A DNA stretch of 64,000 nucleotides from JAJZAM01 sp027391075 (GCA_027391075.1 DAHYHI010000091.1:1-64000), one strand, 5' to 3'. Positions 22,881-33,405 are shown, numbered from the stretch's first letter. A program made the numbers and translations. The notes: generated from the sequence alone by a model not told the origin.

Positions 22881-25800
22881 GTGCTGCGGGTGGCGAAAGC
22901 CGAAACTCTAGACGGGTTAGCCTTGGATCTGGCGGGCGTGCTAGGCGAGCCGCTCGGTGACCCGATGGCCGCTGAGTGGATAGTGGTCGCGTCGGCCGGC
23001 ACGCAGCGTTGGCTCCGCCTGGAGCTGTCCCGACATTTGGGTGCGTCGGGCGGGGGACGGACAGACGGAGTCGCCGCGAACCTTGACATGCTCTTCCCCC
23101 GCCGTTTCGAAGCGGCCGTACTAGCGCCGGGCGTCGACTCTGACACGGACCCTTGGAAGCTGGAACGGGTCGCGTGGGCGGTCATGGAAGTCCTCGAAGG
23201 TGCGACCGACGCGAAGCTCGGGCCTTTGCGCACCGCGGTGCCCGGAGCCACCCGGTGGGGGAGGGCGAGGCGGGTTGCCGACCTTTTCGACAGGTACATC
23301 TACCACCGCCCGGAGATGATCCGCCGTTGGACCGGAGGCGACGACGTGGACAGCACCGGCAGGCCCCTAGCCGGCCGTGACGCCTGGCAGGCCTACCTTT
23401 GGCGGCTCGTCAGAGCCAGGATCGCCACGCCCAGCCCGGCCGAGACACGACCCGAACGTCTCCGGGCGTTGCGCGACGGCGACTGCCCGGCCGAGGTCCC
23501 CGGCCGGGTGTGCCTCTTCGGGCTTTCGACGTTGCCGGGCGGTGCCGGCTTCCTCGAACTGGCCGAAGCCCTAGGCGCCACACGCGATGTGCACCTGTTG
23601 TTTCGTGACGTCTCACCGGCAGCGTCGCGCAAAGTGGTATCGGCGGTGTCCGCCGGTCGGGTTTCAGTTCCCGGCCTGCCTGGCCCTGTGCTGGGCGGCG
23701 GGAGTCTCGACGTGGCGACGCACCCTCTCGTCGTGTCGTGGGCGGAACCTTCCCTCGCGACAGCAGCCATTCTTGCAGGCCACCTAGCCAGCCCTGCGGG
23801 GCCTGCAGCGGTCTCCCCAAGCAACCTCCCGGCCTCAGCTGACCGTGAGCGCCACAGCCAGCGGACGGACGGCCCGCCCGGCCGTGCGCTCAGCCTGCTC
23901 GCCAAGATCCAAGCCGACATCCACGCCGACGTGGCCCCGGCCGGGGACCACGAGCTCGCCGCCGGGGACACTTCGGTTCGGATCCACTCCTGCCATGGGC
24001 CTACCCGCCAGGTGGAGGTGCTCAGGGATCAGATCCTGCACTTGCTCGCCTCGGACCCGACCCTAAAAGAAGACGACATCGTCGTGGTCTGCCCCGCCCT
24101 CGATATGTACGCCCCGCTCGTCGAAGCGGTGCTCGGCCCGTCCGCCGGGTCGTTAGCCGACCGGGCCGACCGCCACGGTCCTCCGGCACTCTCTTACCGG
24201 ATAGCCGACCGGTCCCTCCTGCGTTCGGTGCCGCTCCTCGGCGCTGTAGGCGCTCTCGTCGACCTGCTCGACGGACGCTTCGACGTCGACGCTGTGATCG
24301 AATTCGCCGGTCTACCCCCGGTGCGGGAGCGTTTCGGCCTGAGCGAAGCCGACCTGGCTGCCATCTCCACCTGGGCGTACAAGGCGAACACCAGGTGGGG
24401 CGTCGACGGCGCGCATCGCGCCAGGTGGGGTATACCGGCCGGCTACGACGGGGGTTCTTGGAGCGCTGCCATCGACAGGCTTCTCATAGGGGTAGCGGTC
24501 AGCGACACCCCCGAGGCTCTGGCCCTCGGGGGAGTGTCACCGATCGCCGTGGAAGGCGACGGCGTCGACCGGGCCGGCCGTCTAGCCGACCTTTTGTGGC
24601 GGTTAGCGAACCTGGAGGAGCAGGCCCGAACGCCACGTTGCGCAGGCGAGTGGGTATCGTTCCTGCGTGACGCAGCGTCCGACCTGCTCGTCGTCAGCCC
24701 TGAGTCGGCATGGCAGGCCAGGCGTTTGGAGCGGGCGCTCGAAACGGTAGCGTCCGATGCTGTGACCTCCGGCGAGCCAGCTTGGTTGGAGGTGACCCTC
24801 GCCGACATGCGCCAGGTGCTCAGCCGCCACCTTCAAGGCAGCGCTGGTAGCGCCGACTTTTTCCGCGGTGGCATCACCTTCAGTTCCCTCACGCCGCTGC
24901 GCGGCGTTCCGTTTAGAGTGACGTGCCTTCTGGGCATGGACGAAGCGTCGCTTGCAGCCGGGGCGCCAGACGGCGACGTCCTGACAGCCGGCGACGAACC
25001 CGCCGCTTACAGCGACGCACGATCCGACACACGCCAGGCGATCCTAGAAACCGTGCTCGGCGCAAGAGAGCACCTGGTCATCACCCGCAACGGCCGCAGC
25101 GTCGTCACCAACCAGCCGGTGCCGGAGTCGGTGATGTTGAGCGAACTGGCCGACGTGATCCGCGACACCTTGCGGCCCGAAGGGCGCGACGAGGCCCTGT
25201 CTAGGATAGAGGTTCACCATCCGCGCCAGAGCTTCGACGCCGTCAACTTCCTCTCGGAGGGACCCGAAGCCCCGGACCTAGCGCAGAGCCCGTGGAGCTT
25301 CGACTCTGTCGCCCTGGCCGGCGCCCGCAGCCGGACCCGACCCCGCCATGCCCGTGGGATCACATCGGTGCGTCTGGCCGGCGGACCCGAACCCAGCATC
25401 GAACTAGACGAACTGCGCAGCTTCCTCGACCATCCAGTCCGTCACTTCTTGAGACGGACTCTCGGCGTCAGCCTCCCCGCCGGCGGATCCCGGCGGGAGA
25501 TGACGAAACCCACCCGCCCGGCGGAGTTGGGAGCGCCGCAATCGCCGTTCGCAGGCCGGGACCTGCTCGTCGCCCTCGACGGCATCGAATCCTGGCAGCT
25601 GGCAGCCCTCCTTTTGGAGCACCGGCTGCTAGGCGGGAGCGTTGACATTTTCGCTGCCCGAATGCAGGCCAGCTACGCGCTTCCCCCCGGGCGGCTGGGT
25701 GACAAGCAGGTAGCGGACGCTGCGGCCAAAGTCGACCCGCTGATAAGACAACTCGAATTCGACGGGCTGCTGGCGTCCCCCGCGTCGCTAGTTGAGCTGC

Positions 25801-26540
25801 CCGGCTCCGAGACGCAGGGTCGGGGGATCCGATGGGAGCACCGCCAGGTGGACGTGGAGCTCGGTGACGGCACCCGCATAACCGGGGAGGTCCGGGTCGC
25901 AACTGCTACGGGCGGGCCGCTCAAAGTGTCAGTATCTCGCGCGCAGGACAAGGACAAGCTGGCGCCGTGGCTTGAGGCGATCGCCCTAAGCGCCGACGAG
26001 CCGGCCCGCCAATGGCGGGCCACTCTGCTCAACCGTCCGGCTTCGACGCGCCCGGGGCCCTCCAAGCAGGTCGAGTGCGTAAGAAGGACCCTCGAAGTGC
26101 CAGCGGACGATCCCGCCGAGCGCAAAGCGAAAGCGCTTGACGCCCTAGAAGTGGTCGTGGATCTTTACCGGCGCGGAAGTCGAGAGGCGCTTCCGCTGTT
26201 CCCAAAGCTTACGCCCAAGCTGGCGTCGGCGGGCCCGGACGAGACGAACTTCGACGACGCCTGGCGTCCGTTCGCCGCCAAGGGAGACGGCGAAGACGAG
26301 TGGATACGCTTCGCGTTCGACACCCCCGAGTTGGCGGACCTCCTCTGCCTGGCCATCCTCGCGCACGACCCGCCGGGCCCCGGCGACGACCGGGCTCGGC
26401 GTTACGCGAGGCTGCTGTGGGGTGCGGTGGAACGCTCGACGGCCACCTCCAATGGGCCTTCGGCTGGGCGCCCTGTTGGGCGTGCCGCTTCGCCTTCCTC
26501 TGGCGGTCCCGCCGGGCGCTCGACGCCGAGGGGCCGATGA
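22881..26540 (+). CDS. recC: Exodeoxyribonuclease V subunit gamma (RecC)
   Basis: About 1219 residues from GTG 22881 (VLRVAKAETLDGLALDLAGV), where the RecC family normally begins. The N-terminal part carries EWIVVASAGTQRWLRLELSR, MLFPRRFEAAVLAPGVD and ADLFDRYIYHRPEMIRRWTG, and then HSCHGPTRQVEVLRDQILHL and IVVVCPALDMYAPLVEAVLG, which are inactive-helicase signatures of RecC. RGVPFRVTCLLGMDEASLAA and DARSDTRQAILETVLGAREH follow. RecC holds the RecBCD complex together, splits the DNA strands and reads Chi. The last 40 residues (Ser/Pro/Gly-rich) look unusual for the family. It overlaps recB by ATGA. Confidence 0.88.
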   Translation: MLRVAKAETLDGLALDLAGVLGEPLGDPMAAEWIVVASAGTQRWLRLELSRHLGASGGGRTDGVAANLDMLFPRRFEAAVLAPGVDSDTDPWKLERVAWAVMEVLEGATDAKLGPLRTAVPGATRWGRARRVADLFDRYIYHRPEMIRRWTGGDDVDSTGRPLAGRDAWQAYLWRLVRARIATPSPAETRPERLRALRDGDCPAEVPGRVCLFGLSTLPGGAGFLELAEALGATRDVHLLFRDVSPAASRKVVSAVSAGRVSVPGLPGPVLGGGSLDVATHPLVVSWAEPSLATAAILAGHLASPAGPAAVSPSNLPASADRERHSQRTDGPPGRALSLLAKIQADIHADVAPAGDHELAAGDTSVRIHSCHGPTRQVEVLRDQILHLLASDPTLKEDDIVVVCPALDMYAPLVEAVLGPSAGSLADRADRHGPPALSYRIADRSLLRSVPLLGAVGALVDLLDGRFDVDAVIEFAGLPPVRERFGLSEADLAAISTWAYKANTRWGVDGAHRARWGIPAGYDGGSWSAAIDRLLIGVAVSDTPEALALGGVSPIAVEGDGVDRAGRLADLLWRLANLEEQARTPRCAGEWVSFLRDAASDLLVVSPESAWQARRLERALETVASDAVTSGEPAWLEVTLADMRQVLSRHLQGSAGSADFFRGGITFSSLTPLRGVPFRVTCLLGMDEASLAAGAPDGDVLTAGDEPAAYSDARSDTRQAILETVLGAREHLVITRNGRSVVTNQPVPESVMLSELADVIRDTLRPEGRDEALSRIEVHHPRQSFDAVNFLSEGPEAPDLAQSPWSFDSVALAGARSRTRPRHARGITSVRLAGGPEPSIELDELRSFLDHPVRHFLRRTLGVSLPAGGSRREMTKPTRPAELGAPQSPFAGRDLLVALDGIESWQLAALLLEHRLLGGSVDIFAARMQASYALPPGRLGDKQVADAAAKVDPLIRQLEFDGLLASPASLVELPGSETQGRGIRWEHRQVDVELGDGTRITGEVRVATATGGPLKVSVSRAQDKDKLAPWLEAIALSADEPARQWRATLLNRPASTRPGPSKQVECVRRTLEVPADDPAERKAKALDALEVVVDLYRRGSREALPLFPKLTPKLASAGPDETNFDDAWRPFAAKGDGEDEWIRFAFDTPELADLLCLAILAHDPPGPGDDRARRYARLLWGAVERSTATSNGPSAGRPVGRAASPSSGGPAGRSTPRGR

Positions 26541-29500
26541 CCACCGCCGGGGGCCCCCTTCCCCACCCTGATGGCGGTATGTTCGACCAGACCGGACCGC
26601 TACCTGCCGGCCGCCTGGCGGTCGAGGCCAGCGCCGGGACGGGAAAGACGTTCGCTCTCGCGACCCTCGCCGCCAGGTACGTGGCCGAGCGAGACGTGCC
26701 CGTCGGGGCGCTCCTGGTCGTCACCTTCACCCGCGCCGCAGCGGCCGAGCTCAAAGACCGGGTCCGCCGGCGCCTCGTCGAGTTCTCGTCGGCGCTTTCA
26801 GCTCCCCAGGAACCCGACGACCCCCTACTGGCCGCTCTGCGCAGCACCGACCGCGACGTCCGCCTTGAACGGGTCAGGCGTGCCGTCACCCAGTTCGACT
26901 CGGCGACAATAACCACCATCCACGGCTTCGCCCAGCAGGTGACAGCAACCCTCGGCCTGTCGGTGCCGGCGGACCCAGACGCGGTGCTCGCCGACGACGC
27001 CGGCAGGGCCGTCCGTCAGGTGGCCGCCGACATCCTCGTAGCGGAAGCCCTCAGAGGACCGCAACCCGCCGGGGAGCCCCCCGGGCTGGAAGCGCTTTGC
27101 GCGACTGTGCAGACCGTCCTGGACAACCCGGCGGCCCTGCTAGTCCCCGACCTGGCCGACCCGCACCCTGAGGCGGCCATCGCTCGCCGTCTCGTCGACG
27201 CCGTGACCGTCGAGGTGGACACCAGGAGACGCCAGGCGGGAACCTTAAGCTACGGGGACCTGCTGGTCCGCCTGCGCGACGCAGTCCACGGCGACACAGC
27301 CGGGGCTGTGCGCCACTTGCTAAGAAGCCGCTACCGCGTTGCTCTAATCGACGAGTTCCAAGACACCGACCCGCTGCAATGGTCGATCTTCGACGCCGTC
27401 TTCGGCGTGCAAGCCGGGGTCGGCGAACCGCCGACCGACCTCGTCGTCGTCGGCGACCCCAAGCAGGCGATCTACGCGTTCCGCGGGGCGAACGTGCACA
27501 CCTACCTGCAGGCGGTGCACGACGAGAGGATGACCCGAACGAAACTTTCGGTCAACTGGCGTTCCGACGGCCGGGCTCTGCGAGCGACGGAACTGCTGCT
27601 GTCGGGGGTGACCTTCGGCGACGAGAGGATCGGCTTCCAGGCGGTGACACCAGCCGAGGCGACGGCCTCTGCGTACCCAACAGCCGCCGGCGGACCTCTG
27701 CCGGCGCTGTCGGTCAGGCTCATGGACGGCCCTGGCGTGCCACGGCAGAAACGGTCGCCTGGCGTCGCCCTCGACGGTCCCGGCACCCGGGCTGTTCTAG
27801 CGGACATGGCCTGCCATGTACGAGACCTCCTCGAAACCATGAGCATCCCTCACCCCGACGGCCGGGACGGCCGGCGGAGCCTCCAGCCGGGCGACGTGGC
27901 GGTCCTCGTGACGAAAAACGGGGAAGCTCCCCAAGCTAGAGACGCCCTGCGCAAATTGGGAATACCGGCAGTCGTGGCTCGAGGCGAGAACGTGCTTAGC
28001 TCCCCGGCGGCAGCCCAATGGCATCTCCTCCTCTCCGCCGTCGCCCGGCCGTCCGACCCGAGCCGGGCGAGGGCTTTCGCTTTGAGCTGGTTCACAGGCT
28101 GGGACGCCGGCCACCTCGGCGCCGCCGGGGACTCCGAGCTAGCCGCCTTGCAGGAACAGCTGCACGGCTGGGGAGAGTACCTCGCCGCGCACGGCCCGGC
28201 GGCTTTCGTCGGGCGCGTCCGATACGACACCGGCGTAACCGAAAGGGTCCTCGCGCGCTCGGACGGCGAGCGGGACATGACAGACCTCGACCACGTCGGC
28301 GAGCTCCTCGTCCACGCTGGCGGAGCCCGAACGACTCCCGGCGCGCTCCTGGACGCTTTCGAGTCTCTCGACGCTGGCGACGCCACCGGGGACATCGAAA
28401 CCGACCTGGCCGCCCGAAGAGTGGAATCCGACTCCGACGCCGTTCAGATCATGACAGTATTCGTGGCGAAAGGACTCGAATTCCCCGTGGTGTGCTGCCC
28501 GACGCTGTGGAAGCCCGGCGCCACCAAGAACGCCACGCACGTGTGGTGGGACGACACTGCTTCAAAGCGGGTGATCGACGTCGCAGCACACGTCAAGTGG
28601 GGAAGCGACGAAGAGGCCCAGCGACGACGACAAATGGCCGAGAGGGAAGCGCTCGGCGCGAACCTCCGGCTGTTCTACGTAGCTGTCACCCGCGCCCGCC
28701 ACCACACGGCTCTTTGGTGGCTTCCTGTCGCCAAGGCCGGCTCGACCAGCCTGGGACGTGTGCTGTTCGCCCGTGACGGCGACTCGGCGATCAACCCATC
28801 AGTGTTCGGCGACCCGTCAGGAGTCCCCCTCGGCGAGGCCACCGCTGCGAAGTTAGCTCCTCTCGCCGAGCGCAGCGACGGCTGCGTCGAGGTCGTGTCG
28901 GTGGACCGGCCCGTCGGAGCGCAAAGGCCGTGGTCGAAAGCCGCAACGTTCGCCCAGGCCCCGATGAGCGTCTCGGAACTTGGACGCAGCGTCGACCGCG
29001 AGGCGAGACGGTGGTCTTTCACGGCGATCACAGCGGCACGCTCGGGAGCTTTGCACGCCGGCAGCGCCGCCCCGGGCTCCTCCGACTTCGACGTGTCATT
29101 CGTCGACGGCACCGGCGGCTACGACGAAGGCTTCGAAGACCAAGACCGGACTGTGGGCGCCGTCCCCGCCGGACTAACCCCAGCCGGAACGCCTACCGCC
29201 GGATCGTCCTCGGCCGGGCCGGATGCGCCGGCGGCGCCGGAGACGCCTCTCCTGCTCGGGGAAGCGGCGGGCAGCGCAGCGTTCGGTACGCTTGTCCATG
29301 AGATCCTCGAACGGGTCGACTTCGCGTCGGCGGACCTAGCAGCGGAGGTCGAAGGCGTTGTCTCCGAGCGGATCAGGTGGGCGACCGTCGACGTCAAGCC
29401 GGCCGTTCTCGTCGAAGGGCTTGTAGCGTTCCTGTCCACGCCGCTCGGTCCGACATTCGACGGGATCTCACTCAGCCGGCTCGGCCAGGCCGACAGGATC

Positions 29501-30079
29501 AACGAGATGACCTTCGACTTGACCCTCGCAGGCGCCGGCGGGAGAACCACCGACTCCGCCGTCGGCCGGCTCATCGCCGACCATCTAAGCGCAGACGACC
29601 CGCTGCGAGGCTGGGCCGTCGCCCTGGGGCGGTCACCCCGATCGACGGTCCTGGCCGGGCATCTCACAGGGTCGATCGACCTTGTGGCTCGCATCAGCGG
29701 GCAGCGAGGGGCGGACCGTTTCGTTGTGTGCGACTACAAAACGAACCGGCTCGCGCCGCCAGAGCGCTCGGCGCTTCCGGGGGATTTCACCCCCGACCGT
29801 CTCGGGTTGGCTATGCAAGCCCACGACTATCCCCTCCAAGGCTTGCTGTATTCGGTCGCCTTGCACCGCTACCTGCGCTGGCGTGTCGGCGGGTACGACC
29901 CGTGCGTGCATCTAGGGGGTATCGCCTACCTGTTCGTTCGGGGCATGCAAGGCGCCGGGACGCCTGTCACGAACGGCGTGCCCAACGGGCTGTTCGACTG
30001 GTGTCCCCCTCCAAGTCTCGTCGTAGCCCTGTCGGACCTGCTCGACGGGGCCAGCCCGACGTCGGGGGTATCGCAATGA
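26537..30079 (+). CDS. recB: Exodeoxyribonuclease V subunit beta (RecB helicase-nuclease)
   Basis: 1180 residues from ATG 26537. UvrD-type helicase motifs are complete: LAVEASAGTGKTFALATLAA (Walker A, 34-38), LLVVTFTRAAAAELKDRVRR, YRVALIDEFQDTDPLQWSIF (about 271), VVVGDPKQAIYAFRGANVHT, KLSVNWRSDGRAL, IMTVFVAKGLEFPVVCCPTL and RLFYVAVTRARHH. The C-terminal nuclease has GTLVHEILERVDF, GSIDLVARISGQ (about 1044) and FVVCDYKTNRLAP (about 1065), the Asp and Lys of the RecB nuclease centre. RecB is the 3'-to-5' motor and the only nuclease of RecBCD. It is translationally coupled to recC and recD, indicating a stoichiometric complex. Confidence 0.92.
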   Translation: MTTAGGPLPHPDGGMFDQTGPLPAGRLAVEASAGTGKTFALATLAARYVAERDVPVGALLVVTFTRAAAAELKDRVRRRLVEFSSALSAPQEPDDPLLAALRSTDRDVRLERVRRAVTQFDSATITTIHGFAQQVTATLGLSVPADPDAVLADDAGRAVRQVAADILVAEALRGPQPAGEPPGLEALCATVQTVLDNPAALLVPDLADPHPEAAIARRLVDAVTVEVDTRRRQAGTLSYGDLLVRLRDAVHGDTAGAVRHLLRSRYRVALIDEFQDTDPLQWSIFDAVFGVQAGVGEPPTDLVVVGDPKQAIYAFRGANVHTYLQAVHDERMTRTKLSVNWRSDGRALRATELLLSGVTFGDERIGFQAVTPAEATASAYPTAAGGPLPALSVRLMDGPGVPRQKRSPGVALDGPGTRAVLADMACHVRDLLETMSIPHPDGRDGRRSLQPGDVAVLVTKNGEAPQARDALRKLGIPAVVARGENVLSSPAAAQWHLLLSAVARPSDPSRARAFALSWFTGWDAGHLGAAGDSELAALQEQLHGWGEYLAAHGPAAFVGRVRYDTGVTERVLARSDGERDMTDLDHVGELLVHAGGARTTPGALLDAFESLDAGDATGDIETDLAARRVESDSDAVQIMTVFVAKGLEFPVVCCPTLWKPGATKNATHVWWDDTASKRVIDVAAHVKWGSDEEAQRRRQMAEREALGANLRLFYVAVTRARHHTALWWLPVAKAGSTSLGRVLFARDGDSAINPSVFGDPSGVPLGEATAAKLAPLAERSDGCVEVVSVDRPVGAQRPWSKAATFAQAPMSVSELGRSVDREARRWSFTAITAARSGALHAGSAAPGSSDFDVSFVDGTGGYDEGFEDQDRTVGAVPAGLTPAGTPTAGSSSAGPDAPAAPETPLLLGEAAGSAAFGTLVHEILERVDFASADLAAEVEGVVSERIRWATVDVKPAVLVEGLVAFLSTPLGPTFDGISLSRLGQADRINEMTFDLTLAGAGGRTTDSAVGRLIADHLSADDPLRGWAVALGRSPRSTVLAGHLTGSIDLVARISGQRGADRFVVCDYKTNRLAPPERSALPGDFTPDRLGLAMQAHDYPLQGLLYSVALHRYLRWRVGGYDPCVHLGGIAYLFVRGMQGAGTPVTNGVPNGLFDWCPPPSLVVALSDLLDGASPTSGVSQ

Positions 30080-32070
30080 GCGCCGCCCGGCGGCCGGCCC
30101 TGCCCGGCTCCGTACGCGCTTTATGGCCTTTCTTGGCGGCGGGGGTCTTCAGCGAAGCCGACTTTCACGTGGCCGCCGCGATCGCCCGCACGTCGGAGGG
30201 CGTCACGCGCGACGTAGCGCTGGCCGCCGCATTGTGCGTGCGAGCCCTGCGTCACGGCCACACCTGCGTCGACCTTCACAGCGTCGCGGAGACCGTCGAC
30301 GTCGAAGTCTCACCCGACGGCCCCCCATCGTGGATCGCAGGGATCGCCACCGTCGCCGCCGGGTCGGCGCCGCCGGGGTGGGCGGACCGCCTTGTTTGGC
30401 CGGAACCGTCCCGGTGGGCCGAAAGCCTCGAAGGCAGCCGGGCGGTGGCACGCCACGACCCGCTCAGCGGCGAACGGATGGACTCTGGGAGCCGGGCGGA
30501 GCTAGCCCCGCTCGTCTTCGACGGCCGTCGCGTCTACCTGGAGCGCTACTGGCGTTACGAGCGGCGCGTCGGGGATTTCCTCACCGCAGCCGCAGCCGGC
30601 GCCATTCCCGCCGGCGAAACCCGAGCCGCCGAGTGCTGCCTCGACGACACCGCCGCTGTCGAATCCGCCTTGGACCGATACTTCGGCCAACGCCTCGACG
30701 GCGAAACCGACATGCAGCGCGAAGGCGCCAGGAGAGCCCTTTTGGGACGGGTCACGTTCCTCGCCGGAGGTCCCGGCACGGGCAAGACCCACACCGTCGC
30801 TCGCCTCCTCGCCGCAGCAGTCCAGTCCAGCTACGACACAGGGCTCCCGGCTCGGGTCGCGCTGGCGGCTCCTACAGGAAAAGCTGCCAGCCGGATGACC
30901 GAAGCGGTCCGCGCCGCGGTGGAAGGGACCGCCGCCCCCGAACCTGTAGCGGCCACCCTCCTGGCCGTCGAAGCGCGGACCGTGCACAGGCTGCTCGGCC
31001 ACGTAGACGGGGTCAAGTTCCGCCACGACGCGACGAACCCGCTGCCTTACCAACTCGTAGTCGTCGACGAGACGTCGATGGTCGACCTGGCGCTCATGGC
31101 CCGCCTGGTCGACGCGCTGGGAGAGCGGACCCGCCTGGTCCTCGTCGGTGACCCCTACCAACTGGCTAGCGTCGAAGCTGGCGCTGTCCTAGGCGACGTC
31201 GTCGGGCCGGCCGCCCGCGGGGACGCCACGCCGAGCGGCCCTCTCAGCGCGAGGATCGTCGTGTTGGACAGGGTGCACCGTTTTGCTGCCGAGTCGGCGA
31301 TCTCAGCTTTCGCCGACGCCGTCAAAGCCCGCGACGCGGACAGGTCGATTGACGTGCTACGTGACCCCTCCGCCGTCGAGGTTACGTGGGTGGACCCCGG
31401 TGACGCCGCTGCGGTGGCCGCGCTGCGAGCGGAGGTGACAGCGGCGGCGGGGACGGTAGTAGCAGCCGCCCGTGCTGGTGACGCGTCGAACGCTCTGCGG
31501 GCCTGCGTCGAGGTGAAAGTCCTCTGCGCCACACGCTTCGGGGTCTTCGGGTCGTTGTCGTGGGGAGAAACAATCGAAGCCGTCCTCGCCGCCCATTCGG
31601 GCCGGTCACCTGCCGGCTGGTCGCACGGCGCGCCTGGATGGTATGTGGGACGGCCGGTGATAGTCACGGCTAACGACTACCTCGCCGGTGTTTTCAATGG
31701 TGACACGGGCGTCGTGATCTCACGCTCCGGGGGCGGGGAGCGTTCCGCGCCGAGCGTGGCGTTAGCTGGCAGCGCCGGGATTCGCCTTGTCGCTCCTTCC
31801 CAGCTGGCGTCGGTCGAAACTTGGTGGGCTACGACCATCCACAAAAGCCAGGGATCAGAGTTCGCCCACGTCGTCGTCAGCCTGCCCGACGCGACTTCTA
31901 GAGCCCTCACCAACGAGCTGCTTTACACTGCGGTCACCCGTGCTACGAGGCGGGTGACGGTCTTAGCCTCAGAGGAGTCCCTTCGCCGCGCCGTGTCGAC
32001 CCCTGTCGCACGGTCGAGCGGCCTGGGCGAGCGCCTCTGGAGGTCGCAGCCTACGGATAGCATCCGGTGA
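30076..32070 (+). CDS. recD: Exodeoxyribonuclease V subunit alpha (RecD helicase)
   Basis: 664 residues from ATG 30076, which overlaps the recB stop. After an N-terminal RecB-binding domain come VTFLAGGPGTGKTHTVARLL (Walker A, about 231), ALAAPTGKAASRMTEAVRAA, YQLVVVDETSMVDLALMARL (Walker B, about 330), RLVLVGDPYQLASVEAGAVL and WATTIHKSQGSEFAHVVVSL with LLYTAVTRATRRVTVLASEE. RecD is the 5'-to-3' motor of RecBCD, which processes double-strand breaks and degrades foreign linear DNA. The order recC-recB-recD matches other actinobacteria. No defect is seen. Confidence 0.92.
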   Translation: MSAARRPALPGSVRALWPFLAAGVFSEADFHVAAAIARTSEGVTRDVALAAALCVRALRHGHTCVDLHSVAETVDVEVSPDGPPSWIAGIATVAAGSAPPGWADRLVWPEPSRWAESLEGSRAVARHDPLSGERMDSGSRAELAPLVFDGRRVYLERYWRYERRVGDFLTAAAAGAIPAGETRAAECCLDDTAAVESALDRYFGQRLDGETDMQREGARRALLGRVTFLAGGPGTGKTHTVARLLAAAVQSSYDTGLPARVALAAPTGKAASRMTEAVRAAVEGTAAPEPVAATLLAVEARTVHRLLGHVDGVKFRHDATNPLPYQLVVVDETSMVDLALMARLVDALGERTRLVLVGDPYQLASVEAGAVLGDVVGPAARGDATPSGPLSARIVVLDRVHRFAAESAISAFADAVKARDADRSIDVLRDPSAVEVTWVDPGDAAAVAALRAEVTAAAGTVVAAARAGDASNALRACVEVKVLCATRFGVFGSLSWGETIEAVLAAHSGRSPAGWSHGAPGWYVGRPVIVTANDYLAGVFNGDTGVVISRSGGGERSAPSVALAGSAGIRLVAPSQLASVETWWATTIHKSQGSEFAHVVVSLPDATSRALTNELLYTAVTRATRRVTVLASEESLRRAVSTPVARSSGLGERLWRSQPTDSIR

Positions 32071-32099
32071 AAGCCAGAGTCGCGTCACAGCGTCAGTTG

Positions 32100-32140
32100 T
32101 ATACTAACGTGTTATTTCTTTTATTTCTGTTGTTAGGAGG
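32100..32140 (+). promoter_or_regulatory. Possible promoter and ribosome site for the SbcD-like gene
   Basis: A short AT-rich stretch, unusual here, contains TATACT (32100-32105) and then AGGAGG (32135-32140). The AGGAGG lies 11 nt before TTG 32152, which supports that start. The 81-bp gap after recD suggests a separate or additional promoter for the nuclease pair. Confidence 0.4.
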
Positions 32141-32151
32141 TGGTGGGCACT

Positions 32152-33405
32152 TTGAAGTTTGTGCACTGCGCTGACATCCACCTCGACAGCCCGATGCGCG
32201 GTCTCGCCCGCTACGACGGCGCGCCCGTCGAGCAGTTGAGGGGAGCGACCCGGCGCGCATTCGAGCGCCTCGTCGGACTGGCGATCGACGAGGGGGTGGC
32301 GTTCGTGGTGATCGCCGGTGACCTCTACGACGGTGACCGAGACGACTACCACACCGCCATGTTCCTGCAGCGCCAGCTGCGCGCCCTCCAAGAGGCGGGG
32401 ATAGCAGTAGCCGTCGTGTACGGCAATCACGACGCCGCCAACGAGATAACCAAGCGCCTGGCGTTGCCCGCCAACACTTACGCGTTCCCTTCCGATCTGC
32501 CGGCAACGCACACCCTCCAAGACGTGGGGGTGGCCCTCCACGGTCGCAGCTATCCCACCCGCGCTGTGAGCGAAGACCTCTCAGCGCGATACCCGCAGCC
32601 CGTCCCCGGACTGCTCAACGTCGGCGTTCTGCACACTTCCGTAGACGGGCGACCTGGGCACGACCCTTACGCCCCGTGCACGATCGACGGACTAGCCAAC
32701 CGGGGTTACCAGTACTGGGCGCTCGGGCACGTGCACAAGCGCGAGTCCTACCAAAGACACGGTGTGCGCATAGTCTTCCCCGGCAATCTACAAGGCCGCG
32801 ACGTAGGCGAGAGCGGCTCCAAGGGGGCGTCACTGGTCGAGTACGACGACTCGGGGATACACAGCGTGGAGCACCGCGACTTGCACGCCGTGCGCTGGGA
32901 CCGTGTCGAAGTCCACCTCGAAGAGCCGGCCACCCCCGACGACGCGTTAGAAGCCGTCCTGTCCCGGCTGCAGGCCTTACAAGCCGACCACGAAGCCGAA
33001 CTGCACGCAGTGAGGGTGGTGCTGGCCGCGGGTCCGGCGCTCAGCCGGAACTGGTTGCGAGACGCGGACCGCTTCGAGGCTCAGCTGCGAGCCGACGCGG
33101 CGGCCGGCAGCGACCGCGTGTGGCTTGAGCGTATCGAGCTTCGCCCCACCGCCGTGCGCAGCGGCGAAGTGCCCGACGAAGCCCTCTCGGCGCTCCGAGA
33201 GGCTTTGGACGCCGTTCGGTCGGGCACATCGCAACAGTTACGAGCCGAGATAACAGGGCTGCTAGGCAGGCTTCGATCCCGATTCGGGCCGGATGCAGGC
33301 CAGGTTGCGCAGCTCGGCGGGGAGATCCTCGTCGAGGACAACCTTTCAGCGCTGTTAGACGAAGTGGAGTCGCTGCTAGTCGCCGAACTGGACGGCGGTG
33401 CTTGA
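32152..33405 (+). CDS. SbcD/YhaO-like DNA exonuclease (Mre11 family)
   Basis: About 417 residues. I prefer TTG 32152 (LKFVHCADIHLDSPMRGLAR) because AGGAGG is 11 nt upstream; GTG 32140 would sit inside the ribosome site. Metallophosphatase motifs are all present: CADIHLDS (about residue 8), VVIAGDLYDGDRDDY, VVYGNHDAANE, NVGVLHTSVDGR and YWALGHVHKRES. The C-terminal 180 residues (helical) should bind the ATPase partner. With the next gene it forms an SbcCD/Rad50-Mre11-type complex that opens hairpins and trims protein-blocked ends. The size fits the YhaO subgroup. The two genes overlap by 1 bp. Confidence 0.85.
   Translation: MKFVHCADIHLDSPMRGLARYDGAPVEQLRGATRRAFERLVGLAIDEGVAFVVIAGDLYDGDRDDYHTAMFLQRQLRALQEAGIAVAVVYGNHDAANEITKRLALPANTYAFPSDLPATHTLQDVGVALHGRSYPTRAVSEDLSARYPQPVPGLLNVGVLHTSVDGRPGHDPYAPCTIDGLANRGYQYWALGHVHKRESYQRHGVRIVFPGNLQGRDVGESGSKGASLVEYDDSGIHSVEHRDLHAVRWDRVEVHLEEPATPDDALEAVLSRLQALQADHEAELHAVRVVLAAGPALSRNWLRDADRFEAQLRADAAAGSDRVWLERIELRPTAVRSGEVPDEALSALREALDAVRSGTSQQLRAEITGLLGRLRSRFGPDAGQVAQLGGEILVEDNLSALLDEVESLLVAELDGGA

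Noticed and set aside
32090..32110. Possible DNA-damage (PafBC-type) promoter before the SbcD-like gene, GCGTCAGTT followed by TAACGT
   Set aside because: As I recall it, the consensus needs TTGTCRGTG and an 8-bp spacer. Here the first bases differ and the spacer is 6.
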